Assembly (NCBI GenBank): GCA_016938155.1
Contig: JAFGVF010000360.1
Coordinates: forward strand, 1-5,353
Source: Candidatus Cloacimonadota bacterium
GTDB lineage: Bacteria; Cloacimonadota; Cloacimonadia; Cloacimonadales; JAFGVF01
Reading direction: 5' to 3'
DNA length: 5,353 nt
The stretch's first letter is position 1; each line of letters begins with the position of its first letter. The translations under genes were made by a program, and so were the position numbers. Shown piece after piece: positions 1 to 5,353 of this stretch. The notes below the pieces were generated by a model that was given only the letters and a program-made list of their open reading frames with translations, was not told the origin of the DNA and did not search any database.

Positions 1-302
1 TGAAGGAAGCGATCTTGGCACTGTGGGACAACCCCTTATTATTTTGTAATCCCTTCAGGATTAAAGACATGCTATATCTATTGTTGTAGTTTACGCCGAG
101 AATATTCATGAAATAGTTTTAGAGTATGAGTGGGCATGAAGAAAAAATCAGTTAATATAAAGTTGTTCCTTTATCTGTCCTATTGAAGTCTATTCATCAT
201 CAGAAGAATACATCACTTATGATTAAATCCATGAAAATGAAGATATAAATATTTGAACTTCAACATAATATCGCAGTGACATAAGAAGTATCAAATAAGT
301 TG

Positions 303-330
303 TTGACAAAAAAAAAGCCACTTGTAAAGT
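303..330 (+). promoter_or_regulatory. Possible sigma70-like promoter of the ligase-ACP-KBL operon
   Basis: A perfect TTGACA (303-308) is followed after 16 bases by TAAAGT (325-330), a 4/6 match to TATAAT. This would start transcription near 337 and leave a leader of about 70 bases before the ligase gene. The -10 is weak. If the host is a member of Bacteroidota, its main promoter would instead be of the TTTG / TAnnTTTG type, which I do not see here. Treat this as a candidate only. Confidence 0.3.
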
Positions 331-395
331 CTGGGAAAATTGAGCGTTATTCATCAACGAGTTTGGTAAATGCTGCACAAAAAACATTGTAAAAA

Positions 396-400
396 GAGGT
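396..400 (+). promoter_or_regulatory. Ribosome binding site of the ligase gene
   Basis: GAGGT lies 8 bases before the ATG at 409 and supports that start. The surrounding AAAGAGGTAAT (393-403) recurs exactly in front of the second KBL gene (3756-3766). Confidence 0.75.
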
Positions 401-408
401 AATTCAGT

Positions 409-2109
409 ATGCACATTATCGGTAACTACGAGGAGAGACTCAGCAATTTTAATTGGAACATTTCAGAAAAAGAATTAGGCTATAAACCCGGAGATAATAT
501 CAATATCGGCTGGTATTGTAGCGATCGAATCTGCAACATGGGCAAAGGAGACAAGCTTGCTTTGATTTGGGAAGGTCTGGGAGGCAAGGAGAAACGCTAT
601 ACCTACAATGATATACGACAGTATAGTAACTCCATAGGCAACTTCCTACAGGGTCTTGGTGTTAAACCGGAAGAACGAGTTTGTCTGTTTTTAGACAGAA
701 TACCGGAGCTTTATATCGGTTTTCTCGGAATCCTGAAAATAGGAGCAATAGCTCAACCTCTATTCTCTGCTTTTGGAGAGGAATCGCTTCATGTAAGGCT
801 TGAAAATGCAGAAACCACTGCGATTATTACTCAGAAGAAGCATTTAGGAAAAGTTCGCAGGATTGTAGCCAATCTTCCACACTTACGCAATATCATAGTT
901 GTGGATGATAATGCAAAGTCTCCTCTTCAGGATATGGAAGTAGCTTTTAACATGGATGAGTCGGAGAGAATTGATAAATTTGAAATCTATCCTACAAAAG
1001 CAGAATCACCATCTGTACTACACTACACTTCCGGTACTACCGGAATGCCGAAGGGTGTTAAACATGTACACTATTCTTTAATTTCTCAGTACTTAACCGC
1101 ACAATGGGTGTTGGATTTAAAAGAGAATGACATCTATTGGTGTACCGCAGACCCCGGCTGGGTAACCGGTACTTCTTACGGTATTATCGGTGCCTGGGCA
1201 AGCGGTGTTACTCAGTGTGTGAATGACATCGGATTCTCAGCAGATGCCTGGTACAGATTTATCGAAAAGCATAAAATCAGTGTCTGGTATTCTGCACCTA
1301 CAGCTATCCGTTCACTCATGAAAGCCGGTGAAAAAGTCGTAATGAATTATGACCTATCAAGTCTGAGACATCTTGCCAGTGTTGGCGAACCACTCAACGC
1401 TGAAGCAGTTATCTGGTCAGAGAAAGTTTTCGGTTTACCTTTCCATGACTCATATTGGCAGACAGAGACCGGTTCAATTATGATATCCAACTATCCCGGG
1501 ATGAGAATCAAACCGGGCTCAATGGGTAAGCCTTTCCCGGGTATTGAAGCTGCCATTCTTAATCAGAATACTTATGAGCCAATCCCGGTTGGACAAGCAG
1601 GTTTAATCGGATTCAGACCCGGATGGCCTTCCATGATGAGGATGTATTGGAACAATGAAGAGACTTATAAAGCTAAGTTCGTGAATGGCTGGTATATTCC
1701 CGGAGACCGTGCCTATATTGATCAGGATGGATATTTCTGGTTTATCGGTAGAGATGATGATATTATCAATACCGGCGGACATCTTGTTTCTCCCTTTGAA
1801 GTTGAATCTGCCCTTATCGAACACCCTGCAGTTGCCGAATCGGCTGTTGTTTCTAAACCTGATTTTGTGAATATGGAAGTTGTTAAAGCTTTTGTTACTC
1901 TTAAAACAGGCTATACAGCAGATGAAGAGATGGAGTTACAAATCATGAACTTCATTCGTAAGAAGCTCTCACCATTGGCAATGCCACAGGAAATTGAGTT
2001 TGTTAATGGATTGCCAAAAACACGCAGTGGAAAAATAATGCGACGAATTCTCAAAGCTCAGGAATGGGGTGAAGAGATTGGCGACACATCATCACTTGAA
2101 GACGATTAA
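409..2109 (+). CDS. acsA: AMP-forming acetyl-CoA synthetase-like acyl ligase (AcsA type)
   Basis: This 566-residue cytoplasmic ligase should activate a carboxylic acid with ATP to acyl-AMP and pass it to a thiol (CoA or phosphopantetheine). It aligns from end to end with Bacillus AcsA, including the N-terminal NYEE region and the C-terminal GDTSSLEDD, so the length and the start at 409 fit. Adenylating-family motifs are intact: P-loop YTSGTTGMPKG (206-216), YWQTETG (349-355), GD (432-433), GR hinge region (447-451) and PKTRSGK with catalytic Lys542. Residues matching the acetate pocket of Salmonella Acs (Val252, Thr253, Val325, Trp350) are all present, which predicts acetate or propionate as substrate. 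One departure is Leu459 where Salmonella Acs has Arg526, after the conserved Gly457-His458. The ACP gene begins 30 bases downstream, so the acyl acceptor could be that ACP rather than CoA. This acceptor assignment is inference; the family assignment is secure. A related medium-chain ligase is less likely because Trp350 would block longer chains. Confidence 0.9.
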   Translation: MHIIGNYEERLSNFNWNISEKELGYKPGDNINIGWYCSDRICNMGKGDKLALIWEGLGGKEKRYTYNDIRQYSNSIGNFLQGLGVKPEERVCLFLDRIPELYIGFLGILKIGAIAQPLFSAFGEESLHVRLENAETTAIITQKKHLGKVRRIVANLPHLRNIIVVDDNAKSPLQDMEVAFNMDESERIDKFEIYPTKAESPSVLHYTSGTTGMPKGVKHVHYSLISQYLTAQWVLDLKENDIYWCTADPGWVTGTSYGIIGAWASGVTQCVNDIGFSADAWYRFIEKHKISVWYSAPTAIRSLMKAGEKVVMNYDLSSLRHLASVGEPLNAEAVIWSEKVFGLPFHDSYWQTETGSIMISNYPGMRIKPGSMGKPFPGIEAAILNQNTYEPIPVGQAGLIGFRPGWPSMMRMYWNNEETYKAKFVNGWYIPGDRAYIDQDGYFWFIGRDDDIINTGGHLVSPFEVESALIEHPAVAESAVVSKPDFVNMEVVKAFVTLKTGYTADEEMELQIMNFIRKKLSPLAMPQEIEFVNGLPKTRSGKIMRRILKAQEWGEEIGDTSSLEDD

Positions 2110-2124
2110 TAAATTACTTAAATA

Positions 2125-2130
2125 AAGGAG
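2125..2130 (+). promoter_or_regulatory. Ribosome binding site of the ACP gene
   Basis: AAGGAG is the strongest Shine-Dalgarno in the window, 9 bases before the ATG at 2140. It lies in the 30-base gap after the ligase stop codon and suits strong translation of a carrier protein. Confidence 0.8.
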
Positions 2131-2139
2131 ATATCTATT

Positions 2140-2394
2140 ATGGATGAAATTCGCGATGTAGTATTGGAATATGTGATTAATGAATATATGGAAGATCAGG
2201 ATGAAGAGCTTACTTATGACACAGCTCTAATCTCCGGTGGGTTTGTTGACTCTTTCTCAATGGTTTCTTTGAAACGCTTTTTAGAGACAAGATACAAAAT
2301 ATCTCTACCTGATAACAGAGCTACACCTGAAGCCTTCGACTCAGTAAACAAAATCACGGAATTAGTGATGGAATTCTTGGCTGCGAAGGAGTAA
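2140..2394 (+). CDS. Acyl carrier protein (phosphopantetheine-binding, free-standing)
   Basis: This is an 84-residue acidic protein of normal ACP length. The carrier motif reads GGFVDSFSM (33-41), making Ser38 the predicted 4'-phosphopantetheine site. It is followed by the helix II to III region and a typical C-terminal helix (about 69-80). The motif has DSF instead of the DSL of fatty-acid ACPs, and the PEAFDSVNKI stretch (63-72) is like the specialised ACPs that accompany dedicated ligases and synthases. It is therefore unlikely to be the main AcpP of fatty acid synthesis. It lies between an acyl-adenylating ligase and a PLP acyltransferase, with only 3 bases between its stop and the next start. 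Its likely job is to carry the acyl group from the ligase to that enzyme. The position and small size make the ACP call firm; the cargo (acetyl is my guess from the ligase pocket) is inferred. No phosphopantetheinyl transferase is encoded nearby. Confidence 0.9.
   Translation: MDEIRDVVLEYVINEYMEDQDEELTYDTALISGGFVDSFSMVSLKRFLETRYKISLPDNRATPEAFDSVNKITELVMEFLAAKE
2386..2391 (+). promoter_or_regulatory. Ribosome binding site of the first KBL gene, inside the ACP gene
   Basis: AAGGAG sits in the last codons of the ACP gene and 6 bases before the ATG at 2398. The ACP stop (2392-2394) falls between it and the start. This arrangement suggests translational coupling of the ACP and the synthase. Confidence 0.75.
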
Positions 2395-2397
2395 GAA

Positions 2398-3645
2398 ATG
2401 GCTTACAGTGCAAGAACTCGTGCTATCTTTGAGAATCAGATTAATACTTTGAAAGATGGTGGTATCCTCAAGATTGAGAGATACATCCATTCCGTTCAAG
2501 ATGCTGAAATCGAAGTGGAATTTCCTCCCGGAGCACCCTTAAAGAAGGTTATCAATATCTGTGCCAACAACTACTTGGGACTTTCAAGTCATCCGGCAGT
2601 TGTTAAAGCTGCTCATGAGGGACTTGATGCCCGTGGTTACGGTATGTCTTCAGTCCGTTTCATTTGCGGTACGCAGGATATTCATAAAGAGTTAGAAGAA
2701 AAAGTATCAAAGTTCCTTGGAACGGAAGATACTATACTCTTCCCATCTTGTATGGATGCAAATGCCGGTGTATTTGAAGCTATCCTCACTGAAGAAGATG
2801 TGATGATATCCGACAGACTCGTGCATGCTTCGCTTATTGACGGGATTCGTCTTTGCAAAGCAATGACCGATTCCTTTAAGCATTCCGACATGAAACATTT
2901 AGAAGAGAAACTGATTCTTCATGCCGATAAGAGAATAAAACTCGTTATCACTGACGGTGTTTATTCTATGGATGGTGATACAGCTAAACTTGATGAGATG
3001 GTTGCCCTTTGTGAGAAGTATGATGCCATGATTCTCGTTGATGAATCCCATGCCTCAGGCTTTATCGGTAAAACCGGTAGAGGTACCCATGAAAAGTATG
3101 GTGTGATGGGTAAGATTGACCTTATCACTACTACCTTCGGAAAGGGACTCGGCGGAGCTTCCGGCGGATGCGTTTCAGGAAGAAAAGAACTTGTTGAGAT
3201 GTGTCGTCAAAAGGCACGCCCATACCTTTTCTCCAATACCATTGCTCCACCGGTTGTTGCAGGTGTCATCAGTGTTTTGGATACTCTTTCCAAGACAACA
3301 GAGCGTCGTGACAAGCTGGAGAAGAACGCCAATTGGTGGCGTCAGGGCTTGCTTGATGCCGGCTTCATACTCCAACCCGGTGATACACCTATTGTCCCTG
3401 TGATGCTTTTCGATGCAAAATTATCACAGGATTTCGCTATCGACCTCTTTAACGAAGGCGTTTACGCCATTGGCTTCTTCTTCCCCGTTGTTCCTCAGGG
3501 TAAAGCCCGTATCAGAACACAGATATCTGCAGCCCATGAGATGCACCATTTAGAGAAAGCATTGGCTGCTTTTATCAAGGTCGGAAAGAAGTATGATATT
3601 CTTGGAAAATCAAAGAAAGAGATAATGGAAATGTACGGAGCTTAA
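2398..3645 (+). CDS. KBL-like alpha-oxoamine synthase, probably partner of the adjacent ACP
   Basis: This 415-residue fold-type I PLP enzyme belongs to the glycine C-acetyltransferase (KBL) branch of the alpha-oxoamine synthases, which join an acyl thioester to an amino acid with loss of CO2 (or run KBL in the cleavage direction). Visible landmarks are CANNYLGL (55-62), SVRFICGTQD (85-94), His143 over the PLP ring, Ser190, DESH (215-218), Schiff-base Lys249 in TTTFGK, Ser279-Asn280 and the carboxylate-binding Arg373. It is longer than canonical KBL (about 395-398). It has a small insertion rich in Pro and Lys near 43-50 and a C-terminal tail of about 14 residues after position 401. It differs from canonical KBL at the cofactor site (SCMDANAG for SCFDANGG; LVHAS for LNHAS; DESH for DDSH). 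Being coupled to an ACP gene, it may use acyl-ACP. Glycine C-acetyltransferase, a cysteate or serine acyltransferase, or another aminoketone synthase are all possible. It lacks the typical serine palmitoyltransferase signatures that I know from Bacteroides. Confidence 0.85.
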   Translation: MAYSARTRAIFENQINTLKDGGILKIERYIHSVQDAEIEVEFPPGAPLKKVINICANNYLGLSSHPAVVKAAHEGLDARGYGMSSVRFICGTQDIHKELEEKVSKFLGTEDTILFPSCMDANAGVFEAILTEEDVMISDRLVHASLIDGIRLCKAMTDSFKHSDMKHLEEKLILHADKRIKLVITDGVYSMDGDTAKLDEMVALCEKYDAMILVDESHASGFIGKTGRGTHEKYGVMGKIDLITTTFGKGLGGASGGCVSGRKELVEMCRQKARPYLFSNTIAPPVVAGVISVLDTLSKTTERRDKLEKNANWWRQGLLDAGFILQPGDTPIVPVMLFDAKLSQDFAIDLFNEGVYAIGFFFPVVPQGKARIRTQISAAHEMHHLEKALAAFIKVGKKYDILGKSKKEIMEMYGA

Positions 3646-3672
3646 GCTCTTATAAACAGATAAAAAAATGAT

Positions 3673-3704
3673 GCCTCTTCATTAATTTGGAGAGGCGTTT
3701 TTTT
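3673..3704 (+). terminator. Intrinsic terminator of the ligase-ACP-KBL operon
   Basis: GCCTCTTC (3673-3680) pairs with GGAGAGGC (3689-3696) in an 8-bp stem with one G-U pair and an 8-base AT-rich loop. Seven Ts follow at 3698-3704. A run of seven As (3662-3668) precedes the stem. The hairpin begins 27 bases after the stop of the first KBL gene and separates that operon from the second KBL gene. Confidence 0.85.
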
Positions 3705-3705
3705 A

Positions 3706-3711
3706 TTGACA
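3706..3711 (+). promoter_or_regulatory. Possible -35 element of the second KBL gene
   Basis: TTGACA directly follows the terminator T-run. The same TTGACAAA octamer occurs upstream of the ligase gene (303-310). I cannot find a convincing -10 at 16-18 bases, so this is only a hint that the second KBL gene has its own promoter in 3705-3755. Confidence 0.25.
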
Positions 3712-3758
3712 AATAGGCATGCAAGCAGAAGTGGTTCCCAAAATATTAATACTATAAA

Positions 3759-3763
3759 GAGGT
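3759..3763 (+). promoter_or_regulatory. Ribosome binding site of the second KBL gene
   Basis: GAGGT lies 4 bases before the ATG at 3768, which is slightly close but workable. It supports the start that also matches the N-terminus of E. coli KBL. Confidence 0.7.
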
Positions 3764-3767
3764 AATC

Positions 3768-4955
3768 ATGTCCAAGAAATTTCTTCACGAACTAAGTCAA
3801 CAACTTGAAACCATTGAATTTTCCGGTATGTACAAGAAAGAAAGAATTCTTAACTCATCACAAAGTTCTAAAATCTCACTGATTTCTGGACAAGAAGTAC
3901 TCAATTTTTGTGCTAATAACTACTTAGGTTTCTCGAACCATCCCGAGGTTGTTAAGGCTGCTCAGGAAACTATGAACCACTGGGGTTTTGGTTTATCCTC
4001 CGTCCGCTTCATCTGTGGAACTCAGGACATACATAAGAAACTCGAAGCAAAGGTTTCAGATTTTCTGGGTACTGAAGATACGATTCTCTTTTCATCCTGT
4101 TTCGATGCCAATGGTGGAGTATTTGAACCGCTTTTAATGGAAGACAGTGCCATTATCTCTGATATGCTTAATCATGCATCCATCATTGACGGAGTTAGAC
4201 TCTGCAAAGCTCAGAGATTCCGCTATAAACACTCAAACATGGAAGAACTTGAAGAGATGCTTAAGGAATCTAAAAACCTAAAATACCGTCTTATCGTAAC
4301 AGATGGTGTTTTCTCAATGGATGGTGACATTGCTAATCTTAAAAGTATCTGTGATCTTGCTGACAAATATGACGCACTTGTGATGGTTGATGACTCCCAT
4401 GCTACCGGTTATATCGGGAAAACAGGGCGAGGTACTCCGGAACATTGTGGTGTTACTGGAAGGGTAGATATTATCACAACGACCTTTGGTAAAGCCCTCG
4501 GTGGTGCCTCTGGTGGCTGTGTTTCCGGTAAGAAAGAGGTTATTGATATTCTTCGCCAACGCTCCCGTCCATACCTTTTCTCTAATACGGTTCCACCTGC
4601 AATAGTTGGTGGTGTGCTCAAAGTCCTCGATATTTTAACCGAATCCTCAGAACTGGTAGATAAAGTTAAATCTAATGCAGACTATTTTAGAAGTGAAATG
4701 ATAAAAGCCGGATTCGATATCGTTCCGGGCAATACGGCTATCGTATCGGTTATGTTCTATGAAGAGCCTCTTGCCATTAAGGTTGCTTCCCGTTTACTAG
4801 AAGAAGGAATCTATGTGATAGGATTCTGTTATCCGGTTGTACCACGCGGTAAAGCAAGAATAAGAGTTCAGCTTTCTGCAGCCCATTCCCGCGATGATGT
4901 CCAGAAGGCTTTGTTGGCATTCACTAAAGTCGGTAAAGAGATGAATATCATTTAG
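3768..4955 (+). CDS. kbl: Glycine C-acetyltransferase (2-amino-3-ketobutyrate CoA ligase)
   Basis: This 395-residue protein matches E. coli KBL (398 residues) over its whole length. The family interconverts 2-amino-3-oxobutyrate plus CoA with glycine plus acetyl-CoA, the second step of threonine breakdown through threonine dehydrogenase, in the cytoplasm. The canonical residues are all here: SSCFDANGG (109-117), NHAS with His136, Ser183, DDSH (208-211), PLP Lys242 in TTTFGKALGG, Ser272-Asn273 and Arg366 near the end. The motif around the lysine reads TTTFGK where E. coli has TGTLGK, a change shared with the upstream paralogue. The two window paralogues are clearly related but diverged at protein and DNA level, so the duplication is not recent. 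It lies alone between two terminators, so it seems to be transcribed separately from the ACP operon. A threonine dehydrogenase gene is not in the window, so the direction of use in the cell is unproven. Confidence 0.92.
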   Translation: MSKKFLHELSQQLETIEFSGMYKKERILNSSQSSKISLISGQEVLNFCANNYLGFSNHPEVVKAAQETMNHWGFGLSSVRFICGTQDIHKKLEAKVSDFLGTEDTILFSSCFDANGGVFEPLLMEDSAIISDMLNHASIIDGVRLCKAQRFRYKHSNMEELEEMLKESKNLKYRLIVTDGVFSMDGDIANLKSICDLADKYDALVMVDDSHATGYIGKTGRGTPEHCGVTGRVDIITTTFGKALGGASGGCVSGKKEVIDILRQRSRPYLFSNTVPPAIVGGVLKVLDILTESSELVDKVKSNADYFRSEMIKAGFDIVPGNTAIVSVMFYEEPLAIKVASRLLEEGIYVIGFCYPVVPRGKARIRVQLSAAHSRDDVQKALLAFTKVGKEMNII

Positions 4956-4978
4956 ATATTGAGATTATATCATATAGA

Positions 4979-5005
4979 GAAAAGCTCCCCAAAAGGGAGC
5001 TTTTC
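4979..5005. terminator. Bidirectional intrinsic terminator between convergent genes
   Basis: GAAAAGCTCCC (4979-4989) pairs perfectly with GGGAGCTTTTC (4995-5005), an 11-bp stem with a 5-base loop. The GC-rich core is flanked by A4 and T4, so the hairpin has a U-tract on either strand. It lies 23 bases after the KBL stop and 20 bases beyond the stop of the minus-strand gene, so it can end both transcripts. Confidence 0.85.
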
Positions 5006-5025
5006 ATTCTTAAAAACAATACTTT

Positions 5026-5353
5026 CTACATTCTGATAACTTTGATAGTCCCATCAGGATTAATCAGATTCAGTCCATCAGCTTGATAATATCCGATAAC
5101 CTTTGTCCCATTATTCGTAGTCATCTTTACTGTTGAGTCATCAGCATCATACTTCACTTCAAGAATTTGACCAGCTGTATCCCCGGATAATTGTTCAAGT
5201 TTCACTCCGCATTCACTTGCTTCCATCCGATAATGGTTACCGTCAACATAAATGTCTTTCTCTTCTAATCCATTACATGCCATAGGATTGCTACCTGTCC
5301 AGAACTCGACCAAATTCAAGACAAAGAAATCTGCCATTCCGGCAACACCATAA
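5026..5353 (-). CDS. DUF3332-like putative lipoprotein, C-terminal part (start beyond right edge)
   Basis: The minus-strand frame stays open to the right edge, giving 109 visible codons that end at TAG (5028-5026). A Met codon at 5337-5335 is probably internal, because the preceding codons read YGVAG and continue directly into ADFFVLNLVEFWTGSNPM. From memory, this YGVAG...EFWTGSNP stretch is a hallmark of DUF3332 proteins, which are small predicted lipoproteins with an N-terminal lipobox and a hydrophobic segment. Those N-terminal parts would lie outside the window. The visible segment starts with a hydrophobic stretch. It continues as a polar, beta-rich domain with short strands (KDIYVDGNHYRME, ILEVKYDADD, STVKMTTNNGTKVIGYY) that ends NPDGTIKVIRM. 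The function of the family is unknown to me. It converges on the KBL gene and shares its terminator, so a functional link to it is unlikely. Confidence 0.75.
   Translation of the reverse strand, partial: YGVAGMADFFVLNLVEFWTGSNPMACNGLEEKDIYVDGNHYRMEASECGVKLEQLSGDTAGQILEVKYDADDSTVKMTTNNGTKVIGYYQADGLNLINPDGTIKVIRM

Larger units (their letters stand above)
1..408. other. Upstream region without a convincing gene
   Basis: I find no supportable gene in this AT-rich stretch. Short open stretches run from the left edge to stops at about 47-49 and 87-89, and another short frame ends at 137-139. Any of these could be the tail of an upstream gene or a decayed remnant, but none is long enough or recognisable. 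A minus-strand frame at 223-414 overlaps the ribosome binding site of the next gene and looks spurious. The last 100 bases contain a promoter candidate and the ribosome binding site of the ligase gene. Confidence 0.6.

Noticed and set aside
1..139. Short open frames from the left edge and a GGACAACCCC stretch (27-36) that recalls some insertion sequence ends
   Set aside because: The frames are under 30 codons and unrecognisable. No matching inverted copy, transposase or target duplication is visible, so neither a pseudogene nor an IS end can be supported.
223..414. 63-codon minus-strand open frame with hydrophobic content
   Set aside because: It overlaps the ribosome binding site and start of the ligase gene, matches no family I recognise, and its hydrophobicity is what AT-rich noncoding DNA gives by chance.
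3116..3403. 95-codon plus-strand frame and a minus-strand frame (3175-3375) inside the first KBL gene
   Set aside because: Both are out-of-frame shadows of a strongly conserved coding region that contains the PLP lysine.
2398..3645. Assignment of the first KBL-like enzyme as serine palmitoyltransferase because of the Caulobacter-like ligase-ACP context
   Set aside because: The sequence has KBL-branch signatures (CANNYLGL, SVRFICGTQD, GKGLGGASGG) and not the TFSKSLA-type motif of Bacteroides serine palmitoyltransferase. The ligase pocket also predicts short acids. Sphingolipid or sulfonolipid roles remain possible but unsupported.
4314..4621. Minus-strand frames inside the second KBL gene
   Set aside because: They are antisense shadows of conserved KBL codons with no start signal or family match.
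5026..5337. Reading the minus-strand gene as a complete 103-residue protein starting at 5337
   Set aside because: The frame is open upstream to the edge, and the upstream residues YGVAG belong to the conserved hydrophobic motif, so the Met is internal.

Overview
This 5.35 kb window comes from a moderately AT-rich bacterial genome with good Shine-Dalgarno sites. The organism is probably an anaerobic-type Gram-negative. The right edge carries a fragment that looks like the DUF3332 lipoprotein family, which I associate with Bacteroidota, Fibrobacterota, Spirochaetota and some Gammaproteobacteria. The sequence does not settle the phylum.

Layout. Positions 1-408 hold no convincing gene, only a weak promoter candidate near 303-330 and a ribosome binding site. 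Positions 409-3645 form a tight three-gene plus-strand operon: an AMP-forming acetyl-CoA-synthetase-like ligase (AcsA type), a free-standing acyl carrier protein (ACP), and a PLP-dependent alpha-oxoamine synthase of the glycine C-acetyltransferase (KBL) type. A clear intrinsic terminator at 3673-3704 closes the operon. A second, separately translated KBL paralogue follows at 3768-4955 and looks like the canonical enzyme. A strong hairpin terminator at 4979-5005 lies between it and a convergent, truncated minus-strand gene (5026 to the right edge) of DUF3332 type.

How the genes may work together. The ligase keeps the residues that restrict acetyl-CoA synthetase to acetate or propionate. The ACP has a phosphopantetheine serine. 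The adjacent KBL keeps the full PLP catalytic set but differs from canonical KBL around the cofactor and acyl site. The simplest model is that the ligase makes an acyl-AMP (probably acetyl), loads it on the ACP, and the first KBL condenses the acyl-ACP with glycine or another small amino acid to give an alpha-amino ketone. The second KBL would be the ordinary CoA-dependent threonine/glycine enzyme. This ACP-dependent assignment is inference. It resembles known ACP-coupled alpha-oxoamine synthases (Caulobacter sphingolipid synthesis, the prodigiosin PigH type), but with a KBL-type enzyme and a short-chain ligase. No threonine dehydrogenase, ketoreductase or phosphopantetheinyl transferase lies within the window.
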